In this document: piece after piece, positions 42,666 through 50,246 of the stretch
How the letters are laid out: each line of letters starts with the position of its first letter
How positions within the stretch are numbered: the stretch's first letter is position 1
DNA from: Acidimicrobiales bacterium
GTDB taxonomy: Bacteria > Actinomycetota > Acidimicrobiia > Acidimicrobiales > Bog-793
Direction: 5' to 3'
Assembly: GCA_035533595.1 (NCBI GenBank)
Contig: DATLTN010000052.1
Span: 1 to 64,000, forward strand
DNA length: 64,000 nt
Position numbers and translations under genes: made by a program
Notes under the pieces: generated by a model
Seen by the model: the letters and a program-made list of their open reading frames with translations, nothing else
Databases searched by the model: none
Told to the model about the DNA's origin: nothing

Positions 42666-44555
42666 TCAGGCCGGTTGCGCCTCTTCCTCGGGGGCCTCCG
42701 CGAACTGGGTGCGATAGAGCTCGGAGTAGAGCCCACCGCTGGCGAGCAGTTGGCCGTGCCGCCCGCTCTCGACGATGCGGCCGCCCTCGAGGACGAGGAT
42801 CTGGTCGGCCTCGCGGATCGTCGAGAGGCGGTGCGCGATGACGAGCGAGGTCCGTCCCTCGAGTGCGGTGTCGAGCGCCCGCTGCACCGCCACCTCGGAC
42901 TCCGAGTCGAGGTGGGCCGTCGCCTCGTCGAGGATCACGACGTCGGGGGCCTTCAGCAACAGGCGGGCGATCGCCACCCGCTGCTTCTCGCCACCGGAGA
43001 GGCGGTAGCCACGGTCGCCGACGAGGGTGTCGAGGCCCTCGGGGAGCGAGCGCACGAGCTCGGCGATCTGGCCGCCCTCGAGCGCCTCCCAGAGCTCCTC
43101 CTCGCTCGCCGCCGGCCGGGCGTAGAGGAGGTTGGCGCGGATCGTGTCGTGGAAGAGGTGCGCGTCCTGGGTGACGACCCCGACCGCCTCCTGCAAAGAG
43201 GAGAGGGTGAGCGAGCGCACGTCGTGGCCGCCGACGAGCACGCTCCCGCCGTTCGCGTCGTACAGGCGCGAGACGAGGGCGCCGATCGTCGTCTTGCCGG
43301 CGCCCGAGTGGCCGACGAGCGCGACCAGCTGGCCCGGCTCGACGGTGAAGCTCACGTCGTGGAGCACCTCCACACGGGGATGGCGCTCGAGCACCGCGAC
43401 CGACTCGAGCGAGGCGAGCGAGACCTCGTCGGCGCCGGGGTAGGAGAAATCGACGTGTCGGAACTCGACGCCGTTGTGGCCGCGCGGTAGGGCGCCGGCG
43501 CCGGGCGCCTCGGTGATCATCGGCTCGAGGTCGAGGACCTCGAAGACCCGGTCGAACGAGACGAGCGCCGTCATCACGTCGAGCTGGACGTTGGAGAGGG
43601 AGGTGAGCGGGCCGTAGAGGCGGGTGAGGTAGGAGCCGAGCGCCACCACCGTGCCCACCTGCAGCGTGCCGTGGGCGGCGAGGACGCCGCCCCATCCGTA
43701 GACCACGGCGGTCGCCACCGAGGCGGTGAGCATGATCCCGGCGAAGAAGATCCGCCCGAGCATCGCCTGGTGGATGCCGATGTCCCGCACCCGCCCGGCC
43801 CGCGAGTCGAACGCGGCACGGTCGCTCTCTGGGCGGCCGAAGATCTTCACGAGCAGCGCCCCGGAGACGTTGAAGCGCTCGGTCATCATCGTCGTCATCT
43901 CGGCGTTCAACGAGTACGACTCGCGCGTGATCACCTGCAGCCGACGGCCGACGAGGCGTGCCGGGATGACGAAGACCGGGAGGATCACCAGCGCGACGAG
44001 CGTGATCGGCCAGGAGAGGAAGAACATCGCCACGAGGACGAAGGACACCGTGACGACGTTGGAGACGACGTTCTGCAGCACGTCGGTGAAGGCCTGTTGG
44101 GCGCCGAGGACGTCGTTGTTGAGGCGCGAGACGAGCGCGCCTGTCTGGGCGCGGGTGAAGAAGGCGATCGGCATCCGGCTCACGTGCGCGAAGACCCGTG
44201 AGCGCATGTCGAAGATGAGTCCCTCGCCGACGCGCGAGGAGATCATCCGCTCGATCACCCCGAGCGCGACGTCGAAAAAGGCGAGGCCGGCGAGCAAAAA
44301 GGCGAGCGAGACGACGAGCGAGCCCCGGTGATCCTTGATCCCGACGTCGATGATCTCCCGGTAGATGAGCGGGTTCACCGTCCCGGCGGCGGCGTCGACC
44401 GCGATGAGCACCAGGAAGACCGCGAGCATCCACCGGTAGGGCTTCGCGAAGCGGATGATGCGGCGCACCGTGCCGCGCTTTAGCGGCGTCTTCAGCACCG
44501 AGCGGTCCCGGCGCATGTGCCCCCAGTACATCGCGCCGCCCATGCCCATGCCCAC
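42666..44555 (-). CDS. ABC exporter half-transporter (fused membrane and ATPase domains)
   Basis: The 629-residue protein has a six-helix transmembrane domain (start WMLAVFLVLIAVDAAAGTVN) with the typical loop RMPIAFFTRAQTGALVSRLN. A C-terminal ATPase carries Walker A LVALVGHSGAGKTTIGALVS, signature RLSGGEKQRVAIARLLLKAP and Walker B VVILDEATAHLDSES, with the H-loop in SLVIAHRLSTIREA. It is a homodimeric or paired exporter of lipids, peptides or drugs. It stands directly upstream of glgE on the same strand, but the 101-bp gap with repeats suggests a separate promoter for glgE. It is divergent from the 572-residue hypothetical gene. The substrate is unknown. Confidence 0.92.
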   Translation of the reverse strand: MGMGMGGAMYWGHMRRDRSVLKTPLKRGTVRRIIRFAKPYRWMLAVFLVLIAVDAAAGTVNPLIYREIIDVGIKDHRGSLVVSLAFLLAGLAFFDVALGVIERMISSRVGEGLIFDMRSRVFAHVSRMPIAFFTRAQTGALVSRLNNDVLGAQQAFTDVLQNVVSNVVTVSFVLVAMFFLSWPITLVALVILPVFVIPARLVGRRLQVITRESYSLNAEMTTMMTERFNVSGALLVKIFGRPESDRAAFDSRAGRVRDIGIHQAMLGRIFFAGIMLTASVATAVVYGWGGVLAAHGTLQVGTVVALGSYLTRLYGPLTSLSNVQLDVMTALVSFDRVFEVLDLEPMITEAPGAGALPRGHNGVEFRHVDFSYPGADEVSLASLESVAVLERHPRVEVLHDVSFTVEPGQLVALVGHSGAGKTTIGALVSRLYDANGGSVLVGGHDVRSLTLSSLQEAVGVVTQDAHLFHDTIRANLLYARPAASEEELWEALEGGQIAELVRSLPEGLDTLVGDRGYRLSGGEKQRVAIARLLLKAPDVVILDEATAHLDSESEVAVQRALDTALEGRTSLVIAHRLSTIREADQILVLEGGRIVESGRHGQLLASGGLYSELYRTQFAEAPEEEAQPA

Positions 44556-44654
44556 CGCGCCGACCTCCGCCTCTCCGCCGCGGCGAGCGTATCGGGGTGC
44601 CTGCGCCCTCCCCGGCGCGTCGTATGTTCATCAGGCGGTAACTTGACCGGCGCA

Positions 44655-46373
44655 ATGGCCCGCCGGATGGAGATCGAACTCACCTCGCTGAAGGACGACG
44701 TCTCCTACACCTGGCGCGCCGCCGGTGCCCGGCAGCCGAAGGGCGTGGTCGAGACCAAGCTCCTCCCCGCCGGCGCGAAGGTCGGCGACGTGCTGCGCGT
44801 CGAGGCGGACTTCGAGCTCGACGGCATCACGGTCGTCCAGGTCCTCCCCAACAAGGAGCACAGCCCGAGCACCGACCGCATCGAGCTGCGCCCCGAGCGC
44901 CCCGTCACCGGCGGGGTGACGACGACCCTCGTGGGCAAGGAGGAGCGCCGGGGATCCGGCCGCCGGGACGCCCTCGGCGAGGACCGCCCCCGTCGCGACC
45001 GTCCGTCGCGCGACAGCCGCCCCGGCCGCCCGCCGGCCGAGCGGGGCGACCCTCGGCCCCGGCCGACGGCCGAGCGTGGGGACTCCCGCAGCCGTCCCGC
45101 GCGCCCCGAGGGCGCGCCGCCGCGAGAGCCACGCGAGCCCCGAGAAGGTGGCGCCCGACCAGACGGCGCCCGCCGACCGGCGCGCGCACGCCCGGTCCGT
45201 CTCGTCCCGGGGCGGGTCCACCTCGACGCGCTCCTCGACACGCTCGCCCCCGAGCGGCGGCCGATCGCCGAGCAGTTGGCGCTCGGCGGCCTCCCGAAGG
45301 TGCGCCGCGCGATCGCCGACGAGCAGGCGGCAGCCCAGCGCGAAGGCCGCCCCGCGGCGGCCGGGGACGCGATCGTGGCGATCGCCGAGGAGCTCCTGAA
45401 GCCCGTCCGTGAGGCAGCCTGGCGCGACCGCGCCGAGGCCGCCGCGAAGTCGCTCGAGCAGATCTCGCTGCGCGACCTGCGTGCCGCCGTCGTCGGCGCC
45501 GCTCCCCAGAACGACGAGGGGCGGACGCTCTTGCGCTCGTTGCGCGAGGCGCTCGAGACGAGGGTCACCAAGCTGCGGACGACGTGGGAGGAGGAGATCG
45601 CCCACGCGCTCGAGGAGGGCCGCGTCCTGCAGGCGCTCCGTCTCTCGGCGCGTCTCCCCGAACCCTCCGCCCGCTTCCCCGCCGCGCTCGTCACCCGCCT
45701 CGCCGAGGCCGCGGGGGCGGCGCTCGGCAGCGACGTGCCGCCGGAGCGTTGGGTCGCGGTGCTCGAGGCGGCGGTCGCCTCCCCGATCCGCCGCTCCATC
45801 CACCCCGCGGGGCTCCCCGAGGACCCCTCGGGGGCGGTTCGTCAGGCGGCCACCGTGGCCGCCGGTCGCATACCGGCGCTCGCGAAGCTCGTCGGCCTCG
45901 CGATGCCCCCGCCACCGCGACCGGTCGGCGCGATCCCGCGCCCGCCCCGCCCGGCGGTGGCCGGCGCGCATCGCCTGCGCGTCCCCCCGCCGCCCGCCGC
46001 CGTCCCGCGACCGCCCGCAGAGGGCTCCGCGGCCGAGCCCACCCCCCCGGTCGCGGCGCGCGAGGGTGCCGGGCAGCCTTCCGAGGACGCGCCGGGCGCC
46101 GTCGCGAGCCCGCACCCGAGCGGAGCCGCGGCCGCGTCGGAGGAGGCGGTGACCGTGCCCGAGGGCGCGTCGCGCGTCCCGCCCGCGACACCAGCCGCTC
46201 CCGCGGAGGAGGCTGCCGTCGAGGCGACCGGTGCGGTGCATGGCGTCCTCAAGGCGGCCGAGTCACCCGTCGACGGGCCGCCGTCCACCGAGGACGCCGC
46301 CGGCGAGCACGCGGTGGCCGAGGAGCCAGTCGAGCAGGCCGCTGCTGAGATCGAGAGCCCCGAGCCCGCCTGA
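44655..46373 (+). CDS. Large low-complexity protein with conserved N-terminal beta-domain
   Basis: The 572-residue protein begins with a compact domain of about 65 residues: IELTSLKDDVSYTWRAAGAR, QPKGVVETKLLPAGAKVGDV and LRVEADFELDGITVVQVLPN. A long Arg/Asp/Pro/Gly-rich linker (about 95-180) follows. A helical region (about 185-420) has LDALLDTLAPERRPIAEQLA and LEQISLRDLRAAVVGAAPQN, and the tail is Pro/Ala/Glu-rich and probably disordered. The basic low-complexity linker recalls nucleic-acid-binding proteins. The 3' end overlaps the convergent Nudix gene by 111 bp. I do not recognise the family, though the N-terminal domain looks conserved. A good Shine-Dalgarno sequence is absent at ATG 44655. 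Confidence 0.75.
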   Translation: MARRMEIELTSLKDDVSYTWRAAGARQPKGVVETKLLPAGAKVGDVLRVEADFELDGITVVQVLPNKEHSPSTDRIELRPERPVTGGVTTTLVGKEERRGSGRRDALGEDRPRRDRPSRDSRPGRPPAERGDPRPRPTAERGDSRSRPARPEGAPPREPREPREGGARPDGARRPARARPVRLVPGRVHLDALLDTLAPERRPIAEQLALGGLPKVRRAIADEQAAAQREGRPAAAGDAIVAIAEELLKPVREAAWRDRAEAAAKSLEQISLRDLRAAVVGAAPQNDEGRTLLRSLREALETRVTKLRTTWEEEIAHALEEGRVLQALRLSARLPEPSARFPAALVTRLAEAAGAALGSDVPPERWVAVLEAAVASPIRRSIHPAGLPEDPSGAVRQAATVAAGRIPALAKLVGLAMPPPPRPVGAIPRPPRPAVAGAHRLRVPPPPAAVPRPPAEGSAAEPTPPVAAREGAGQPSEDAPGAVASPHPSGAAAASEEAVTVPEGASRVPPATPAAPAEEAAVEATGAVHGVLKAAESPVDGPPSTEDAAGEHAVAEEPVEQAAAEIESPEPA

Positions 46374-46706
46374 GGCGACGAGGGCGACCTCGGCGGCATC
46401 GCCGCCCGGCCGCAGCGCACCCCCACCCCGAGCGGCGCGGTAGTTCCACACGAGGAAGCGGCGACCACCACCGCACACGAGCGCCGTGCCCACGAGCGCA
46501 CCGAGGACGACCTCCAGCCCCGTCTCCTCCTCCGCCTCGCGACGGGCGGCCGCGGCCGGTGACTCCCCCACCTCGACCCGTCCCCCTGGGAGCGACCAGC
46601 GCCCCCGTTCCGGCTCCTGGCCGCGCCGGACGAGGAGCAGCCGGCCCGCGTCGACAAGGACGATGCCGGCACAGGCGATGACCGGTGAGCGCTCCCGGTC
46701 GCTCAG
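46263..46706 (-). CDS. Nudix hydrolase with apparent CTG start codon
   Basis: The 147-residue protein contains the Nudix box WSLPGGRVEVGESPAAAARR followed by EAEEETGLEVV, matching Gx5Ex7REUxEExGU. It would hydrolyse a nucleoside diphosphate linked to another moiety. In its frame no ATG, GTG or TTG lies near the expected N terminus. However, CTG 46706 fits very well: GGGGAGG is 7 bases upstream, and the CTG overlaps the acetyltransferase TGA as CTGA, just as other gene pairs here use ATGA, GTGA or TTGA. The protein then begins LSDRERSPVIACAGIVLVDA. The 3' end overlaps the convergent low-complexity gene by 111 bp. Confidence 0.8.
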   Translation of the reverse strand: MSDRERSPVIACAGIVLVDAGRLLLVRRGQEPERGRWSLPGGRVEVGESPAAAARREAEEETGLEVVLGALVGTALVCGGGRRFLVWNYRAARGGGALRPGGDAAEVALVASGGLGALDLSSGLLDWLLGHRVLAGGVLGGRRPVDG

Positions 46707-47179
46707 CGGCGGGCCTCCCCGCGGTGCACGAGCAGCAGGTCCGTGAGGTAGCCGCGCCCCTCGAGGAGCACCTTCGCGTCGCGCGCCCCGGGCGGCACGA
46801 CGGCGTCGAGGGCGCCGTGGCCCCCGGCTGCGGCCCACCCCTCGGCAGCCTCGAGCAGCGCCTCGCCGACGCCCACCGAGCGGAAGCCCTCGTCCACGAA
46901 GAGGAGGAGGAGCGTCGCACGGTGCGTCGCCGTCGGCAGGGCCGCGTAGGCGAGGCCGCAGGCCACCCCGTCGTAGCTGCCGAGGAAGAGCTGCCCCGCT
47001 CCACCCGCCGACGCCGCTGCGAGCGAGGGGCCACCGTCGCTCCCCTCGGGGAGCCAGCGGAGCAGCGAGCTCCCGCCACGAAGGGCGGCGAGCGCGGCGA
47101 GGGCGTCGTTCCAGAGCGGCTCGGCGAGGGCCGTGCCGTCCGCGGCGAACGGCACGGCCAGGGCGGGGCCCTCCCCCAC
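46703..47179 (-). CDS. GNAT-family N-acetyltransferase
   Basis: The 158-residue protein has the GNAT core: GSYDGVACGLAYAAL, strand LLLLFVDEGFRSVGVGEALL with the V/R-x-x-G-x-G acetyl-CoA loop (FRSVGVGEAL), and VLLEGRGYLTDLLLVHRG at the end. The beta-bulge strand and alpha-3 match small-molecule acetyltransferases. Its 3' end overlaps the Nudix gene as CTGA, and it follows a conserved hypothetical gene by 5 bases, so all are in one operon with the DUF4193-like gene. The substrate is unknown. Confidence 0.8.
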   Translation of the reverse strand: MGEGPALAVPFAADGTALAEPLWNDALAALAALRGGSSLLRWLPEGSDGGPSLAAASAGGAGQLFLGSYDGVACGLAYAALPTATHRATLLLLFVDEGFRSVGVGEALLEAAEGWAAAGGHGALDAVVPPGARDAKVLLEGRGYLTDLLLVHRGEARR

Positions 47180-47184
47180 GGCCG

Positions 47185-47649
47185 TCAGCCTCGGAGCTGG
47201 GTGACGCGGTTGAGGATCGTCCGCCGCCGACGGGTGGCGAGCTCGTACTGCTCGACGGCGTCGAGCTCCGCGGCGGTCAGCGCCTCGAGGCGGGCGACCA
47301 CCTGCGAGGCGGCGAGGGCGTCGTACCCGGGGATCGCGAGGTGCTCCGAGGAAACGGCGACCGCGGGCGTGACCGGCGGCGCGGCGGGGGGCTCCGCCCG
47401 GTCGTCGCGGTGCAGCACGGTGACCGTCGCGTCGGTGCCGCTCGGCTCGAGCAGGTCGTCGAGGCGGCGGCGGGCGTTGCGCAGCGCGAAGCGGCCGACG
47501 AGCTTCGCCGCGCCGACCTGGCCGGCGACGCGTCGGCGACCCTTGTCGATCAGCCCGGGGAGGTCCTCGAGGACCGTGAGCGCGAGGCCGACGGGCGCGT
47601 AGAGCGCGACGTCGAGCAGCTCGTCGAGGAAGGGCCGCTCCTCTTCCAT
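47185..47649 (-). CDS. Conserved actinobacterial hypothetical protein
   Basis: The 154-residue protein has an N-terminal segment VALYAPVGLALTVLEDLPGL then IDKGRRRVAGQVGAAKLVGR, resembling amphipathic or membrane-associated helices. A variable linker follows, then a C-terminal helical hairpin IPGYDALAASQVVARLEALT and AAELDAVEQYELATRRRRTI. That hairpin recurs in actinobacterial proteins that link a short membrane-associated segment to DUF8129-like helices (recalled, not checked). Its ATG overlaps the DUF4193-like gene stop by one base (TGATG). No function is known. Confidence 0.7.
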   Translation of the reverse strand: MEEERPFLDELLDVALYAPVGLALTVLEDLPGLIDKGRRRVAGQVGAAKLVGRFALRNARRRLDDLLEPSGTDATVTVLHRDDRAEPPAAPPVTPAVAVSSEHLAIPGYDALAASQVVARLEALTAAELDAVEQYELATRRRRTILNRVTQLRG

Positions 47650-48212
47650 CAGACGCAGTCCCTGCAGAGCATCCGCTTCTCGTCGGCGAGCTGGGTGTCG
47701 CTCTTCACGAGGAAGCAGGACTGGCAGAGGAACTCGCCGGGCTGCTTGGGGAGCACGCGGGCGTTACCGTCGACGCGGTCCTCGGTGTCCGCGGGCTCGT
47801 CCTCGTCGGGCTCCTCGTCCTCCTCCTCGGCGACGACGAGGCGCTCCTTCAGGATCACGTCGAGGCTCGCCTCCACCTCGTCGTCGTCGATCTCCTCGTC
47901 CTCTTCGTCCTCGCTCGCCTCCTCGCCCTCGACGAGGGCCTGCGGGTTGGCGACGACCACCACGGTCGGGTCGCCGTCGGCGACGAGGACGTCGTCGCCG
48001 AGCACCTCGTCACCGAGCACCTCGTCACCGAGCACCTCGTCTCCGAGGCCGTCGTCGTCGAGGTCGTCCCCGAGTGCATCGTCTTCGAGCTCTTCGAGGG
48101 CGTCCTCGTCGAGCTCGCCCTCGAGGAGCTCCTCGCCTGGCTCGGCGGGCTCTTCCTCCTCGACAGCGCCTTCGGCCACTTCGCCCTCCGGATCGCTCTT
48201 CTTGCTCGGCAT
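47649..48212 (-). CDS. DUF4193-like acidic protein with C-terminal zinc ribbon
   Basis: The 187-residue protein is extremely acidic for about 110 residues. It then has the family core ASLDVILKERLVVAEEE and the end RVLPKQPGEFLCQSCFLVKS followed by KRMLCRDCV. Two CxxC pairs make a zinc ribbon typical of DUF4193. An in-frame 15-bp tandem repeat encodes three GDEVL units within the acidic part, making this member longer than usual. A promoter with TTGAAG / TATAGT lies 84 bp upstream. It heads the operon with the hypothetical, GNAT and Nudix genes. The family is widespread in actinobacteria and its function is unknown. Confidence 0.85.
   Translation of the reverse strand: MPSKKSDPEGEVAEGAVEEEEPAEPGEELLEGELDEDALEELEDDALGDDLDDDGLGDEVLGDEVLGDEVLGDDVLVADGDPTVVVVANPQALVEGEEASEDEEDEEIDDDEVEASLDVILKERLVVAEEEDEEPDEDEPADTEDRVDGNARVLPKQPGEFLCQSCFLVKSDTQLADEKRMLCRDCV
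47998..48042 (-). repeat. Three 15-bp in-frame tandem repeats
   Basis: CCGAGCACCTCGTCA occurs at 47998-48012 and 48013-48027, and with one change at 48028-48042. On the coding strand each unit gives Asp-Glu-Val-Leu-Gly in the acidic domain of the DUF4193-like protein. Slippage here would change the number of GDEVL units without breaking the frame. Confidence 0.9.
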
Positions 48213-48295
48213 TCAGCTCCTCGTTCTCATCGCGCGTGGTCGTCGGGCCCTGGGGCGACGGCGCGCGACGACCTTCCGGGGGTCGGGCGCGGGTC

Positions 48296-48323
48296 ACTAT
48301 AGGGCACGCGTGTGGGGCTTCAA
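48296..48323 (-). promoter_or_regulatory. Sigma-70-type promoter of the DUF4193-like operon
   Basis: On the minus strand TTGAAG (48323-48318) is followed after 16 bases by TATAGT (48301-48296). This is the clearest -35/-10 pair in the window and lies 84 bp before ATG 48212, leaving a short leader. Confidence 0.6.
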
Positions 48324-48388
48324 CCGCTGTCACGGCCCGGAAATTCCCGCTGCGCGGAGGGTCTCCTCGGCCTGGAGGAAAGGCGAAA

Positions 48389-48459
48389 GGCGGGGCCGGG
48401 GAACCTTTGGGGCCGTCGTCGTCTCCGACGTTGTCTACTCAGTTCCCTACGGCCCCGCC
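48389..48459. terminator. Strong stem-loop in the thyX-like / DUF4193 intergenic region
   Basis: GGCGGGGCCGGGGAAC (48389-48404) pairs with GTTCCC (48442-48447) and CGGCCCCGCC (48450-48459), leaving a small TA bulge. The loop contains a second hairpin, CGTCG-N4-CGACG. It lies about 100 bp after the thyX-like stop codon and just upstream of the next operon promoter. No T-run follows. It may be an I-shaped actinobacterial terminator or a structured RNA. The remainder of the 350-bp gap (48213-48562) has no gene that I can support. Confidence 0.5.
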
Positions 48460-48562
48460 TGACGCAACAGCCCCGCCGTACTGCCGGGGAGCGACTGACG
48501 GAGGCTCCGGACGACATGGCGGAAACGGGACCCCCTATTCATGACGCGTGCGCACCGCCGCG

Positions 48563-50233
48563 TCAAGAGTCGATCCGAATCGCCTCTCGCCCTCCACCGG
48601 AGAGGGTACCGGGGCCGGAAACGGCCCCTCCCCCTCCACCACGCCGAACTTCCAGGCGCTGCTCGGCGTCGAGGCGCCCGAGCTCGACCTCGCCGTGGTC
48701 GACGAAGGACATCGCCGCCGCGAGCGCCCGGTGGCCGGCCTGCTCGGCGATCGCGCGGTGCATCTGCTGGGCGATCACCCGGTAGGCGGGGTGGCCCTGC
48801 GGCCCCGAGCGGAGCTCGGTGACGTGCATCGCCTCGCGCGCCGAGAGCTGCAGCGAGTAGCGGATGTTGAAGGCGAGGGCCACCGCGTAGCTGCACTGCT
48901 CGGGGAAGCTCTCCTCGAGCGCGCCGTGCAGCTCGCGCGAGCGCTCGAGGGAGGCGACGAACTCGTCCTCGAGGCCGGCCTCGGCGACGAGCGGCGGCAC
49001 CCCGTAGCCGAGGGTGGTGGTGAGCGGCTGCCACTCGATCGTCAGCATCCGGTGACGCTGCAGGTCCCGGAAGGCGCCGTAGTCCGAGACGACGTCGAAG
49101 CGGTAGGAGGTGCGCTCGAAGGCCCTGCCGGGGCGGTGGCGGCGGTTCTGGCGGCTCCCGACGTAGGCGGCGACGAGCTCCTCGCGCTCGGCCGGCGTGA
49201 GGGCGGCGACGCGCCGCTCCACCTCCGCGTCGGAGACCCCCGTGTACGGGTAGCACATCGCCGCGAGGACCTTCTCCTCGCCGGCGGGGTCGAAGTCGAC
49301 GAGGCGCACCGAGGGCTCGACCGCGCCAGCGGGCTCGTCGGGGAAGAGCAGCGCCGCGAGGGCGGTCATCTCGTCGCGCCGCCCCCCCAGGTACTCGACC
49401 CACTCGCCGCCGCGGTCGGGGCGGTCGAGGCGGGTGAGGAAGGAGGGGATCACCTTGTTCAGCTCGACGAGCATCAGCTCGGCGTAGCCCCGCACCTCCG
49501 GCGAGGGGTGCGCCCGCATCCGCAGGAGCAGCATCTCGTAGGCCTGCCCCGAGCCGTAGATGCCGACGTTGGAGAGCGCCCCCGCCGGCAGCAGGCCGCG
49601 CAGCGAGTCGAGCGCCGCGGCGCGCACCGACTGGCGGTAGGCGAAGTCCGAGATCGCGTCCGGCTTCTGCACCGAGCGCCGCAGGTGCCCCTCGAGGCGC
49701 GGCAGGAGCTCCCCGTAGGTGTCGAACATGCGGTCCATCTCGCCCACGTAGCGGGCACCGAGGGGCGACTCGAGGACGTCGGGGTCGCGGTAGTAGCGGT
49801 AGTGGCCGCTCGGCATGCGCGTGTCGTAGGGGATGTAGCGGGTGGACTGCTCGAGGTAGGACATCAGCCGCCCCCGCTCGAGGACCTTGGTGAGGATGTT
49901 CGAGGCCTGCTCGCAGGCGAGGTGGACGCCGCCGAGCTGCGCGACCGAGTCGTCGCCGTACTCGCCGAAGACGCGCGCGTACAGCTCCTCGGCGCGCCGC
50001 AGCCCCATCGTCGCGTCGAGGTAGATGTCCCCCGAGACGTCGAGGTCGTCGACGAACTCGTCGAGGAAGAGGCGGCGCAGGCTCTTCGGCGAGCGGGAGT
50101 AGCGGGCGAAGAGGGCACCCTTCACCACCTCGGGCAGGTTGACGAGCGCGAAGACGGGCCCGTCGAGGTTCGTGACGTAGTGGCGGAGCACGTCCCGCTC
50201 GTCCTCGGTGAAGGTCTCCCGGACGTAGGCCAT
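48563..50233 (-). CDS. Duplicated ThyX-like protein (FAD-dependent thymidylate synthase homologue)
   Basis: The 556-residue protein is about twice the length of ThyX and appears to hold two ThyX-like halves. The ThyX signature is RHR-x7-S. The N-terminal half has RGRLMSYLEQSTRYIPYD (R120-G-R122, S130), keeping the late serine and arginines but not the histidine. The C-terminal half has LQRHRMLTIEWQPLTTTLGY (about residue 393), keeping RHR but with proline instead of the serine. ATG 50233 (MAYVRETFTEDER) follows the helicase gene stop by 13 bases. It may still use FAD, dUMP and folate across the pseudo-dimer, or have a different job. No separate thyA or thyX is in the window. Confidence 0.75.
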   Translation of the reverse strand: MAYVRETFTEDERDVLRHYVTNLDGPVFALVNLPEVVKGALFARYSRSPKSLRRLFLDEFVDDLDVSGDIYLDATMGLRRAEELYARVFGEYGDDSVAQLGGVHLACEQASNILTKVLERGRLMSYLEQSTRYIPYDTRMPSGHYRYYRDPDVLESPLGARYVGEMDRMFDTYGELLPRLEGHLRRSVQKPDAISDFAYRQSVRAAALDSLRGLLPAGALSNVGIYGSGQAYEMLLLRMRAHPSPEVRGYAELMLVELNKVIPSFLTRLDRPDRGGEWVEYLGGRRDEMTALAALLFPDEPAGAVEPSVRLVDFDPAGEEKVLAAMCYPYTGVSDAEVERRVAALTPAEREELVAAYVGSRQNRRHRPGRAFERTSYRFDVVSDYGAFRDLQRHRMLTIEWQPLTTTLGYGVPPLVAEAGLEDEFVASLERSRELHGALEESFPEQCSYAVALAFNIRYSLQLSAREAMHVTELRSGPQGHPAYRVIAQQMHRAIAEQAGHRALAAAMSFVDHGEVELGRLDAEQRLEVRRGGGGGAVSGPGTLSGGGREAIRIDS

Positions 50234-50246
50234 TGCCCGAGAGAGA

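Noticed and set aside
40526-44655. A single giant minus-strand protein ending in GlgE
   Set aside because: The frame stays open upstream of GTG 42564 only because it is out of phase with the ABC transporter gene. The upstream residues are Arg-rich and unconserved.
48213-48562. Riboswitch or RNase P RNA in the gap before the DUF4193-like gene
   Set aside because: A GGAGGAAAGG stretch briefly resembled the RNase P core, but the other conserved blocks are missing. No known riboswitch consensus fits; only the stem-loop and promoter are supported.
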